Positions 49,175 through 57,492 of a DNA stretch of 64,000 bases are shown in pieces. Numbering within the stretch: the first letter of the stretch is position 1; each line of letters starts with the position of its first letter. The position numbers and the translations under genes are program-made. The stretch is from a virus, in the IMG/VR virus record IMGVR_UViG_3300030503_000573, positions 1 through 64,000 of that record. One strand, 5' to 3'. The notes under the pieces are model-generated. The model was not told where the DNA came from, did no database searches, and worked only from the letters and a program-made list of their open reading frames with translations.

Positions 49175-51120
49175 GCCAGCTCCAGGCCACGCTGTTCCCC
49201 CCGGAGAGCGCCTGGAGGCCGCCCCGCCTGGGCCACCTGCCCCAGGACTGGTCGATGTTCCCCCGCATCGGCCTCGACACCGAGACCGAGGACCGCTACC
49301 TCAAGACCCTCGGGCCCGGGGTGAGGCGCGGCGGCCGCATCGTCGGGGTCTCACTGTGCTTCCCGGGACTCCGCAGCTGGTACCTACCCATCGGCCACGC
49401 GGGCGGCGACAACATGGAGGACGCGGACCGGGTGCTGGAGTACCTCCGCGCCTGCGCGAAGGGCTACACCGGCGAGGTCGTCGGGGCGAACCTCAGCTAC
49501 GATGTCGACTACCTCGCCGAGGCCGGCGTGGACCTGACCCACGCCCAGCTGCTGGACATCCAGGTGGCCGAACCCCTCATCGACGAGCTGCAGTGGAGCT
49601 ACTCGCTGGAGAGCATCGCGCAGCGACACGGGCTGGGTGGCAAGGAAGAGGGGCTGCTGAGGGAGGCTGCCGAAGCATACCGCGTCGACCCCAAGGCTGG
49701 CCTCCACCTGCTGCCGGCCCGCTACGTCGGTCCCTACGCTGAGGAGGATGCGGCCCTCCCGCTCCGCATACTTGAGCGGCAGGAGGCCATCATCGAGGAG
49801 CGCGGCCTGGGCCCCATCTGGGCCCTGGAGAAGCGGGTCACCCCGGCCCTCATCGCCATGCGCCGCCGGGGCGTCGCCATCGACCACGACGCGCTGTCCA
49901 AGGTCGAGCGGTACTCACTGGCCGAGGAGAGCAAGGCCTGGGCCACGCTGCAGCGCGAGACCGGCGTAGCCGTGAAGGTCGGTGACGCCATGAAGGCCGA
50001 CGTGGTAGCAGCGGCCATAAGGCCGGCCGGGCTGATCCCGCCGAAGACCGCGACCGGCAAGCCGTCCATCACCAAGCAGTGGCTCGACGCCCTCAAGCAC
50101 CCGGTCGCCGAGGCCGTGCGCCGGGCCCGCAAGATGAGCCAGCTGCGCACCACCTTCGTCGCCTCGGTGCGCGAGCACGAGGTGCGGGGCCGCGTTCACT
50201 GCACGTTCAACCAGGTCGTCACCTCAGACGAGGAGGACAAGACCGTCGGTGGGCGCTATGGCCGCCTGAGCTGCTGCGACCCAAACCTCCAGCAGCAGCC
50301 GGCGCGAGACCCGGAGATCGGCCCGATGTGGCGCTCCGTGTACGTGCCGGACCACGGGTGCGAGTGGGGCTCGCTCGACTACTCCCAGCAGGAGCCGGGC
50401 CTCGCCATCCACTTCGCGGTCGCGGCCGGCCCGGACCTCATAGGCGAGCGGGGCTACGAGAGCGCCGTGGCGGCCATGGAGGCCAAGTGGCGCGACCCGA
50501 GCCTGGACTACCACACCAACTTCACCGCCATGGTGCACGGCGAGTACGTCTTCGGCCTGGACAAGAAGGCCCTCAAGCTGCTGCGCGATCCGTGCAAGAA
50601 CATCTTCCTCGGCATCTGCTACGGCGAGGGCGGCCCCAAGCTGTGCCGCGACCTGGGCTACCCCACGCAGATCATCGAGGACCACCACGGCCGCAAGCGC
50701 GAGGTCGCGGGCCCAGAGGGGCAGGCGCTGCTCGACCTCGTGGATGCCCGCGTGCCGTACGTGCGGAAGATTTCAGCGGCGGTCGAGCGGGTGGCCAAGG
50801 AGCGCGGCTTCATCGTCACCGGCGGGGGCCGCCAACTCCACTTCCCGACCGACCAGTGGGGCAACTACGACTGGACCTGGAAGGCGTTCAACCGCCTCAT
50901 CCAGGGCACAGCTGCCGACCAGATGAAGACAGCGACCGCCGTGCTGCACGAGGCCGGCGTGCCCCTGCAGCTCCAGGTCCACGACGAGCTGGACCTGAGC
51001 CTGGCCGGGGGCCGGCCCGAGGGCGAGCGCTACGCCCGGGAGATGGTTGAGTGCTTCCCGCTCCGGGTGCCGGTGCGGGTCGACGTCGAGGTGGGCCCGA
51101 GCTGGGGGAAGATCGCTTGA
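49171..51120 (+). CDS. DNA polymerase I, family A (649 aa)
   Basis: N-terminal 3'-5' exonuclease: GLDTETED (Exo I), ANLSYDVDYLAEAG (Exo II) and YAEEDAALPLRI (Exo III). Polymerase domain: motif A LDYSQQEPGLAIHFA, motif B region RDPCKNIFLGICYGEGGPKL with Lys and Tyr-Gly, motif C LQVHDELDLS. Motif A departs from the usual DYSQIELR (Ile and Arg positions changed), and the fingers helix starts CKNIFLG in place of KAINFG. Length without a 5' nuclease domain is normal for phage replicases. Main replicative polymerase of this phage. Confidence 0.9.
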   Translation: MSQLQATLFPPESAWRPPRLGHLPQDWSMFPRIGLDTETEDRYLKTLGPGVRRGGRIVGVSLCFPGLRSWYLPIGHAGGDNMEDADRVLEYLRACAKGYTGEVVGANLSYDVDYLAEAGVDLTHAQLLDIQVAEPLIDELQWSYSLESIAQRHGLGGKEEGLLREAAEAYRVDPKAGLHLLPARYVGPYAEEDAALPLRILERQEAIIEERGLGPIWALEKRVTPALIAMRRRGVAIDHDALSKVERYSLAEESKAWATLQRETGVAVKVGDAMKADVVAAAIRPAGLIPPKTATGKPSITKQWLDALKHPVAEAVRRARKMSQLRTTFVASVREHEVRGRVHCTFNQVVTSDEEDKTVGGRYGRLSCCDPNLQQQPARDPEIGPMWRSVYVPDHGCEWGSLDYSQQEPGLAIHFAVAAGPDLIGERGYESAVAAMEAKWRDPSLDYHTNFTAMVHGEYVFGLDKKALKLLRDPCKNIFLGICYGEGGPKLCRDLGYPTQIIEDHHGRKREVAGPEGQALLDLVDARVPYVRKISAAVERVAKERGFIVTGGGRQLHFPTDQWGNYDWTWKAFNRLIQGTAADQMKTATAVLHEAGVPLQLQVHDELDLSLAGGRPEGERYAREMVECFPLRVPVRVDVEVGPSWGKIA

Positions 51121-51175
51121 TGCATCAGAAGCACCCACTAGCGCTGCGCCGCGCGGGCCCGCTAAGGTGGCACTC

Positions 51176-51454
51176 ATGACCTCCGTCAAGAGCTGGGCCA
51201 ACGGGGCTGAACCGGGCGAACGCATCGTCTACCGCCAGAGCTGGATTGGCGAAGAACACAACCCCATCACGATGGAGGAGCGCCAGGCCATGGCTGATGC
51301 GATGGCGGCCCACACAGCCGCCCTCGTCTTCCTCGCGCAGCGCCGGCTGCCGAACAAGACGCTGTACGAGGCCACCCGAATCTCGCTGCGCACCGCGCAG
51401 GCGCTCGGCCTCGCGCCGAAGCCGGAGCGCCGCCACGCGGCGATGCGCGCATGA
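51176..51454 (+). CDS. Hypothetical helical protein (92 aa)
   Basis: AAGGTGG ribosome site 6 nt before ATG 51176. Sequence RIVYRQSWIGEEHNPITMEE, RQAMADAMAAHTAALVFLAQ, EATRISLRTAQALGLAP suggests a helix-turn-helix-like end. A 55 bp gap after the polymerase gene holds no obvious signal besides the ribosome site. ATGA overlap with dcd. Confidence 0.45.
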   Translation: MTSVKSWANGAEPGERIVYRQSWIGEEHNPITMEERQAMADAMAAHTAALVFLAQRRLPNKTLYEATRISLRTAQALGLAPKPERRHAAMRA

Positions 51455-51939
51455 TACTCGGGGCCTGGGAGATCAGCAGCCGGGCCCTCCTGTGGCCCTG
51501 CCAGCCCCGCTGCGAGGTCGAGCACACCGAGGGCCGCCGGGTGAGCCACGGCCTCGGGCCGGCCGGGTACGACCTCCAGCTGGACCTGACGTCGCACCCT
51601 GACGCTCAGGACGGCGGCACACGCCACCTGTTCATCTCGCCGGGCTCATTCCTGCTCGCGTCGACCGTCGAGTGCTTCAACATGCCGGCCGATGTCATAG
51701 GCATCGTCCACGACAAGTCGAGCTGGGCGCGCCAGGGCCTGTGCGTCCAGAACACAGTCATCGAGCCGGGCTGGCGCGGCTACCTGACCCTGGAGCTGAC
51801 GAACCACTCGCGCCACGTCATCCGCCTGGAGCACGGCCTCGGCATCGCCCAGGTGGTGTTCCACGAGGTGCTCAACCCTGGCGAGGCATACAGCGGCAAG
51901 TACCAGGACCAGGAACCCGGCCCACAGGCGGCGCGGTGA
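51451..51939 (+). CDS. dcd: dCTP deaminase/dUTPase family protein (162 aa)
   Basis: Trimeric dUTPase-fold enzyme of the Dcd type: GLGPAGYDLQLDL, MPADVIGIVHDKSSWARQGL (the DKSSWAR substrate loop), NTVIEPGWRGYLTLELTNHS with the Glu used for deamination, and GLGIAQVVFHEV, GEAYSGKYQDQ. Converts dCTP to dUTP (perhaps to dUMP in bifunctional members), increasing the uracil nucleotide pool for the TS-like hydroxymethylase. ATGA overlap upstream. Confidence 0.8.
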   Translation: MILGAWEISSRALLWPCQPRCEVEHTEGRRVSHGLGPAGYDLQLDLTSHPDAQDGGTRHLFISPGSFLLASTVECFNMPADVIGIVHDKSSWARQGLCVQNTVIEPGWRGYLTLELTNHSRHVIRLEHGLGIAQVVFHEVLNPGEAYSGKYQDQEPGPQAAR

Positions 51940-52535
51940 TGGAGCGGCGCGAGGCGGCCTTCTGGGAGCGCGTCAGGCCGAGGCTGCTGAGCCTGGACCC
52001 CATCAGGGTGGAGAACGTGCTGGGCAACAGCTTCCCTGACGTCGACTACTCCCACGGCCTCATTGAGCTGAAGTACGTCGAGGACTGGGGCAAGCGCCGG
52101 CAGGCGGCCCACGTCGACTACGAGTTTGGCCAGGCGGCCGTGCTGGTGCGCCGGTGGCGGGCCGGGGGCCTGAGCTGGGTGCTGGTGGGCATCGGAGAGG
52201 AGGTCTTCCTCGTCTCGGGGTTCGACGCCGCAACCGTCGGAGCCCCGCTCCTGCGGGAGGAGTGGCTCGACCTGGCCTGCTGGCACACCGTGTGGCCGCC
52301 GACCGCCGCCGACCACGAGCGGCTGCTCGCGTGGCTGCGAGGGCGCTTCGGGCGGCTCTCGCTCGCCGACCAGGCCCTGCTGACGCGGCTGCGGTGCCTG
52401 ACGCGCCGTGAGGCGGCGGCCTGCTCCATAGCAAATGCGAGCGGCGAGCGCTGGAGCGTAGAGCGCGTCACAGCGGCAGAGAAGGGCCGCAGCGACACCG
52501 ACGCGGCCAAGCTGCTGGACTACTTCAACACCTGA
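51939..52535 (+). CDS. PD-(D/E)XK nuclease-like protein (198 aa)
   Basis: Contains VENVLGNSFPDVDYSHGLIE followed by LKYVEDW, a clear P-D-x(n)-(E)-L-K catalytic motif, then QAAVLVRRWRAGGLSWVLVG and an EEVFLVSG strand: the alpha-beta-beta core of restriction/Holliday-junction-type nucleases. C-terminal helical region may bind DNA. Possible resolvase or recombination nuclease. Confidence 0.65.
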   Translation: MERREAAFWERVRPRLLSLDPIRVENVLGNSFPDVDYSHGLIELKYVEDWGKRRQAAHVDYEFGQAAVLVRRWRAGGLSWVLVGIGEEVFLVSGFDAATVGAPLLREEWLDLACWHTVWPPTAADHERLLAWLRGRFGRLSLADQALLTRLRCLTRREAAACSIANASGERWSVERVTAAEKGRSDTDAAKLLDYFNT

Positions 52536-52550
52536 GGGGGACCGCCGGGG

Positions 52551-54926
52551 GTGCCCCAGACCGACACCGCAGCCTCTGTTGCCTTCCTGCTCTGGGCGGC
52601 CCCCGAGGGGCCGTGGAACCTCACGGCCATCAGCCCAGAGACGCGGGACACCGAGACCCGCACATTCACGTCCACGGAGGACGCTGCGGCCTGGGTGTCG
52701 CAGGTCCAGTCGCGCGAGACGAAGTGTGGCAAGGGTTGGAACGTGTACTTCATGGTCAACCCGGCGCGGGCCCCGCTGCGCAAGAAGGCCTCCAAGGAGG
52801 ATGTCGAGGCGCTGGCGTTCCTCCATGTCGACGTGGACCCGCCCAAGGGACAGCCCCTCGGGCCGGCGCGGGCGGCGATACTGGAGCGTCTGGAGGCGTT
52901 CGAGCCGCGCCCGAGCGCGGTCATAGACTCAGGCGGGGGCTACCAGGCCTTCTGGAGGCTGGATGACGCCCTCTACATAGGCGGGTCAGAGGTGCGCTGG
53001 GCCGAGGCCGAGGCGTACAACCAGCAGCTGGAGCTGGTGCTAGGCGGTGACCACTGCTGGAACATCGACCGCATCATGCGGCTGCCCGGCACCGTCAACG
53101 TGCCCGACGCCAAGAAGGCGGCGGCCGGTCGCGAGCCGGCCCTTGCCGCGGTCATCTGGGCCGAGGACACCGTCTACCCGCTCCACACGTTCATGCCGGC
53201 CCCGCGCGTCGCCGCCCAGGAGGGCGGCTCGGCCCCGGTCGGCACCGTCAAGCTGAGTGGCAACCTCAAGCCCGTTACCTTGGAGGAGCTGCCCGAGGGG
53301 GTCACCCCCCGCATGCGGGCGCTGATCCAGCACGGGTACGATCCCGACGACATAACCAAGTACGCCTCACGGTCGGAGGCCACCTGGGCCATCTCGTGCT
53401 CGCTCGTGCGGGCCGGGTGCACAGACGACACCATCGCCTCGGTGCTGCTCGACCGCGAGTTCGGCATCTCGGCCCACTGCTTAGCCCAGAGGCGCTCGGT
53501 CGAGTACGCGGCCCGCCAGATCGCCCGGGCGCGGGAAGAGGTCGAGGAGCCCTGGCTGCGCAAGCTCAACGAGCGCCACGCGGTCATCGCCGACCTCGGC
53601 GGCAAGTGCCGCATCATTTCTGAGGTGAGCGACCCGGTGATGAGGCGGTCGCGGCTGTCCAAGCAGAGCTTCGAGGACTTCCGCAACCGCTACCTGAACC
53701 ACTTCGTCCAGGTTGGGTCTGACGCCAAGGGCAAGCCCATCTTCAAGAGCGCCGGCACCTGGTGGCTAGCCCACCCGCTGAGGCGGCAGTTCGAGAGCCT
53801 CGTGTTCGCCCCCGGCACCGAGGTGGACGGCGCGTACAACCTGTGGCGCGGGTTCGCGTGCGAGGCCGTGCCCGGCCAGCACCACGAGCCCTACCTGGAG
53901 CACCTGCACTCCAACATCTGCGGCGGCCGGGACGACCACTACGAGTACCTGCTGAGCTGGATGGCGCGGGTGGTGCAGAACCCGGCCGAGGCCGGCGAGA
54001 TTTCGATTGTGCTGCGGGGCGGTATGGGGGCCGGCAAGGGCACGGCGGTTCAGGGCTTCGGCCGGCTCTTCGGCCGCCACTTCCTCCACATCAACTCGGC
54101 CCGCCACCTCGTCGGGCAGTTCAACGCCCACCTGAGGGACTGCGTGCTGCTGTTCGCTGACGAGGCCTTCTTCGCCGGCGACAAGCAGCACGAGAGCGTG
54201 CTCAAGACGATGATCACCGAGGACACCCTCGTGGTCGAGGGCAAGGGGGTGGACGCCGAGGTGGGCCCCAACTACATCCACCTGATGATGGCCTCCAACA
54301 AGGAGTGGGTGGTGCCGGCCGGGGCCGACGAGCGCCGCTTCTTCGTGGTCGACGTCGGCGAGGCCCAGAAGCAGAACGCCACCTACTTCGGGAAGATCGC
54401 CCGGGCGATGTCCAACGGCGGGGCCGAGAGCCTGCTCCACTTCCTGATGACCCGAGACCTATCGGGGTACGAGGTGCGGGCCGTGCCACAGACTGAGGCG
54501 CTGCGCGACCAGAAGCTGTACTCCCTCGGGCCGGAGGAGAGCTGGTGGCTTGAGCGTCTGATGGACGGCCGCATCACGGCCGCCTCGCGTGAGTGGCTGA
54601 CGAGCGTCACCAAGGAGCGCCTACAGGGCGACTACGTGCGCCACTGCGAGCAGCTGAGGTCATTCCGCCGGGCGGCACCGACCGCCCTGGGCCGCTTCCT
54701 GAGCCGGGTGATGGGCGAGGGGTGGCCCAGGTCAGTGCAGCGGCTCACCGACGTCGAGAAGACGGGGCCTGACGGCCGCATCGAGGTGGTGCGGGAGCGC
54801 GTGTACTTTTACGACCTGCCGGACCTCGCCGCGTGCCGGGCGAGCTGGGAACGGCTGTACGGGCGGTTCGACTGGCCGGGGGAGGACGACCGGCCGGCGA
54901 GGGCCAATGAAGGAGCACCATTCTGA
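52551..54926 (+). CDS. AEP primase fused to SF3-type helicase (791 aa)
   Basis: N-terminal primase of the archaeo-eukaryotic/RepB type: LAFLHVDVDPPKG (acidic metal site), VIDSGGGYQAFWRL and WNIDRIMRLPGTVNVP. Middle region FGISAHCLAQRRSVEYAARQ is a small linker domain. C-terminal DUF5906-like SF3 helicase: RGGMGAGKGTAVQG (Walker A), VLLFADEAFFAGD (Walker B) and MMASNKEWVVPAGADERRFF (sensor and Arg finger). A combined primase-helicase supports self-sufficient replication. GTG start with GAGGGGG upstream; ends EGAPF. Confidence 0.85.
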   Translation: MPQTDTAASVAFLLWAAPEGPWNLTAISPETRDTETRTFTSTEDAAAWVSQVQSRETKCGKGWNVYFMVNPARAPLRKKASKEDVEALAFLHVDVDPPKGQPLGPARAAILERLEAFEPRPSAVIDSGGGYQAFWRLDDALYIGGSEVRWAEAEAYNQQLELVLGGDHCWNIDRIMRLPGTVNVPDAKKAAAGREPALAAVIWAEDTVYPLHTFMPAPRVAAQEGGSAPVGTVKLSGNLKPVTLEELPEGVTPRMRALIQHGYDPDDITKYASRSEATWAISCSLVRAGCTDDTIASVLLDREFGISAHCLAQRRSVEYAARQIARAREEVEEPWLRKLNERHAVIADLGGKCRIISEVSDPVMRRSRLSKQSFEDFRNRYLNHFVQVGSDAKGKPIFKSAGTWWLAHPLRRQFESLVFAPGTEVDGAYNLWRGFACEAVPGQHHEPYLEHLHSNICGGRDDHYEYLLSWMARVVQNPAEAGEISIVLRGGMGAGKGTAVQGFGRLFGRHFLHINSARHLVGQFNAHLRDCVLLFADEAFFAGDKQHESVLKTMITEDTLVVEGKGVDAEVGPNYIHLMMASNKEWVVPAGADERRFFVVDVGEAQKQNATYFGKIARAMSNGGAESLLHFLMTRDLSGYEVRAVPQTEALRDQKLYSLGPEESWWLERLMDGRITAASREWLTSVTKERLQGDYVRHCEQLRSFRRAAPTALGRFLSRVMGEGWPRSVQRLTDVEKTGPDGRIEVVRERVYFYDLPDLAACRASWERLYGRFDWPGEDDRPARANEGAPF

Positions 54927-55177
54927 TGCGCGCAAAAGATGTCTACTTGAAGATGTACGAGCCCACAAGCTCGTACATAAAGCCCCGGCTCCCGCGCCTG
55001 TTTGTGAAGGTTGAGGGACCCCCTTACTGTGAGGACATCGAGATGGAGTACGCAGCTCCTGACGGCACGACCGAAGACGACCTCGTCAAGCTCGCCCAGA
55101 TGCTTGCCCAGGGTCTCAGCGTTGGGCCACCAGAGCTGTGGCACGCGACGCACCCGCCGATCCGGCACGCAAGATGA
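54926..55177 (+). CDS. Hypothetical small protein (83 aa)
   Basis: Shares a base with the primase-helicase stop. Contains DVYLKMYEPTSSYIKPRLPR and DDLVKLAQMLAQGLSVGPPE. Last gene before promoter copy 2. No family recognised. Confidence 0.5.
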   Translation: MRAKDVYLKMYEPTSSYIKPRLPRLFVKVEGPPYCEDIEMEYAAPDGTTEDDLVKLAQMLAQGLSVGPPELWHATHPPIRHAR

Positions 55178-55189
55178 ACAAAAGAACGC

Positions 55190-55254
55190 TTGACTTACCA
55201 ACCGGCCACCACTAAGAGTGGAGTTGGGCGCGAGCTGTGCCTGATCATAAGGAG
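55190..55254 (+). promoter_or_regulatory. Repeated phage promoter-leader block, copy 2
   Basis: TTGACT (55190-55195), 17 nt spacer TACCAACCGGCCACCAC, TAAGAG (55213-55218), GGGCGCGAG at 55226 and CATAAGGAG ending at 55254. Spacing and conserved blocks equal those of copies 1 and 3. Confidence 0.75.
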
Positions 55255-55264
55255 ACCCGAGCAG

Positions 55265-55882
55265 ATGACCTTCACCCACGGCTTTGTTCGCCATCGTCGC
55301 CCGGCCCCGGTCCGGCGCGACCCCGCCGTGATCGCAGCTGAGAAGGCCGCCGCCGACGCCAAGGCGATGACCTGCCAAATCTGCGGCCGCCGCATCTTCG
55401 CCGAGGCCGGCGTGATCGCCCACCACGGCTACCAGCGCCCCTACGAGGGCGTCCAGACGGCGAGCTGCTACGGGGCCCGCAAGCTGCCGTTTGAGGTCAC
55501 CTGCGACGACCTCCAGAAGGACTACGACCAGGCCCACGCTCAGCGCGACAAGGTCGCCGAGCACCGGGCCAAGGTCGCCGCGAGCAAGGCCCAGGTGGTT
55601 GTCCAGTGGGAAGACTACTGGTTGCCACGGCGCGACCGCCGGACTCACAGCGCCTTCATCACCCCTGAAACCTTCGAGGCGGTTCGCGACGCGAACGCCC
55701 AGGCCTTCCGCCGCAACAGCTGGAACACCTACGAGCGCGCCCAGCAGACGCACCTGGGCAAGCTCGATGCCAGCCTGAACCGCCTCGACGACTACCTCAG
55801 GTGGCAGCGGGGCCGGCTGCTGGCCTGGAAGGCCACGCACCGCGCCGGGACCGCTGGTGAAGCAACCTGGGTGGCGCTCTAG
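55265..55882 (+). CDS. Zinc-finger-like coiled-coil protein (205 aa)
   Basis: ATG 55265 after the leader; the longer TTG reading is discarded. Residues ~35-70 hold MTCQICGRRIFAEAGVIAHH and GVQTASCYGA, an apparent Cys2-His/Cys zinc finger. The rest is a coiled coil (DLQKDYDQAHAQRDKVAEHR, NTYERAQQTHLGKLDASLNR). Stop codon lies inside a strong hairpin at 55869. Possible early DNA- or host-factor binder. Confidence 0.5.
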   Translation: MTFTHGFVRHRRPAPVRRDPAVIAAEKAAADAKAMTCQICGRRIFAEAGVIAHHGYQRPYEGVQTASCYGARKLPFEVTCDDLQKDYDQAHAQRDKVAEHRAKVAASKAQVVVQWEDYWLPRRDRRTHSAFITPETFEAVRDANAQAFRRNSWNTYERAQQTHLGKLDASLNRLDDYLRWQRGRLLAWKATHRAGTAGEATWVAL

Positions 55883-55890
55883 CGCCACCC
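55869..55890 (+). repeat. Perfect 10 bp hairpin at gene end
   Basis: GGGTGGCGCT CT AGCGCCACCC, containing the TAG stop of the zinc-finger gene in its apex. It is followed by a CATAAGGAG leader for the next gene. Without a T-run it may be an attenuator or an RNase-resistant 3' end. Confidence 0.55.
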
Positions 55891-55916
55891 ACCACAGCAT
55901 AAGGAGACCACGCCAG

Positions 55917-56165
55917 ATGACCCCCGAAGCCGCAGCCCTCTACGAGCCGAAGCTCACCGCCTGGAACACCACCTTCGCCTGCCGCACCGTCTCGGCCCTC
56001 ACCCACGGGGTGGAGGTCGCACGGCGCGCGAAGTGCTGGCTCCGCCGGGCTAACATCCTCGCCCAGGTGAGCCGCGACGGCGTCACCCGGCTGACGATGC
56101 TGGTGCCCGCCGCGATGAGCGACGACCAGGCCATCGAAGCATTCAAGAAGGCACTCGCCCAATGA
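55917..56165 (+). CDS. Hypothetical small protein (82 aa)
   Basis: ATG 55917 after CATAAGGAG. Contains TVSALTHGVEVARRAKCWLR and LTMLVPAAMSDDQAIEAFKK. ATGA overlap downstream. No family recognised. Confidence 0.5.
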   Translation: MTPEAAALYEPKLTAWNTTFACRTVSALTHGVEVARRAKCWLRRANILAQVSRDGVTRLTMLVPAAMSDDQAIEAFKKALAQ

Positions 56166-56332
56166 CCCCCCGCCACTGGGCCTGGGCGCGACTCGCTGCC
56201 GTGGTGGCAGGTGTCGCCACCGGGTGCTGGCTAGGGGGCTCGCCCCTCGCGGCCAGCGCCGTCGTGCTGCTGGGCGTGCTCGCCCTCGTCGCCCTGGCCT
56301 GCGCGGCCTCAATCAGAAGGAACATGTACTGA
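56162..56332 (+). CDS. Small membrane protein (56 aa)
   Basis: ATGA overlap with the preceding gene; TGATG with the next. Two hydrophobic segments (LAAVVAGVATGCWLGGSPLA and ASAVVLLGVLALVALACAAS) and a basic end. Not recognised. Confidence 0.5.
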   Translation: MTPRHWAWARLAAVVAGVATGCWLGGSPLAASAVVLLGVLALVALACAASIRRNMY

Positions 56333-57492
56333 TGACCCTCACCGCCACCACCCTCACCGAGGAGCAGCGCTCCATCATCGCCAAGGTAGAGAAGCTCATG
56401 CGGCTCGCCGGCAACAACCCCAACGAGGCCGAGAGCGCCTCGGCGACCGCCCGGGCCATGGAGCTGCTGGCGGCGTACAACCTGGACCTCGGCGTGGTCG
56501 AGCGCGAGGGCGGCGACGGGGGCCGGCGCGGCGAGGAGAAGCTGCTCGGCGGCTTCTACGACTACGAGCGCGACCTGTGGCACCGGGTGGCAGACCTCAA
56601 CTTCTGCCTCTACTGGAACCAGCACACCCGCGTGTGGAAGACGGCTAAGGCCGAGCGCGAGTACGAGCTGGGCATTGCCAACTGGCTGGCCGGCCTGAAG
56701 GCTGAGGACCCCGCGCGGCACGACCGCTACGTCAAGGAGGACGGCTCACTAACCAGCCTGGGCCAGAGAGCCGTGCCCTGGCGCCTCGACGCCCTCCGCC
56801 GCAACGGCAAGAAGCGCGTTCGCCAGCACCGGCTCGTCGGCCGCCAGGTCAACGTGGCCGCGACCCGGGCGATGATGATGTACCTGTCGGGGGCCATCGA
56901 GCGCCTCACCCGCGAGCGGCTGGAGGCCCGCATCACCGGCAACATCGGCTACTGCGACAAGCAGCAGCTCAGCTACCAGCTGTTCTCCCGCTGGGCCACC
57001 TCGTACCGCGAGGGCATCGCAGCCCGCATCGGCGAGAAGCTCTGGGACCGCCGGCAGGCCCAGATCAAGGAGGAGGCGAAGGCGGCTGAGGAGGCCCGCC
57101 GCCGGGCCCAGGAAGCCGGCATGAAGGGGGCGTCCACCGAGACCGGGGTGACGCTGTTCACGCTGCGCCAGAGCGAGCGGGACGCCAACTTCGACGCGCT
57201 GTACGGCGAGGGGTGGAGCGCGAAGCGAGCCGCCGAGGCCGCCGCCCGCGCAGCCGCAGACGCGGCGGCCGAGGCCGAGTACACCGCGTGGGCCGCCGCC
57301 CACCCCGAGGAGGCCCGCAAGAAGGAGGCCGAGCGCGAGAAGGAGGCCCGCAAGCGGTCGGCCCGCTCTTTCCGGGGCGGCAGCTCGGAGAAGGAGCGCG
57401 ACTGGGGTGCCTACCGCGCCGGGTATGCGCGCGGCGAGGAGATCGGCCTCGACCAGCAGGCCGGGTCGACCAAGGTGGCGGGGGTGCTGTGA
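56332..57492 (+). CDS. DUF2786-containing protein (386 aa)
   Basis: Residues ~10-50 carry DUF2786 (IIAKVEKLMRLAGNNPNEAE, ATARAMELLAAYNLDLG), common in phage and plasmid early genes. A second conserved block follows (DYERDLWHRVADLNFCLYWN, VGRQVNVAATRAMMMYLSGA). The C-terminal third is an Ala/Glu/Arg-rich helix. Function unknown; likely cytoplasmic and possibly peptidase-like by general family association, which is uncertain. Confidence 0.65.
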   Translation: MTLTATTLTEEQRSIIAKVEKLMRLAGNNPNEAESASATARAMELLAAYNLDLGVVEREGGDGGRRGEEKLLGGFYDYERDLWHRVADLNFCLYWNQHTRVWKTAKAEREYELGIANWLAGLKAEDPARHDRYVKEDGSLTSLGQRAVPWRLDALRRNGKKRVRQHRLVGRQVNVAATRAMMMYLSGAIERLTRERLEARITGNIGYCDKQQLSYQLFSRWATSYREGIAARIGEKLWDRRQAQIKEEAKAAEEARRRAQEAGMKGASTETGVTLFTLRQSERDANFDALYGEGWSAKRAAEAAARAAADAAAEAEYTAWAAAHPEEARKKEAEREKEARKRSARSFRGGSSEKERDWGAYRAGYARGEEIGLDQQAGSTKVAGVL

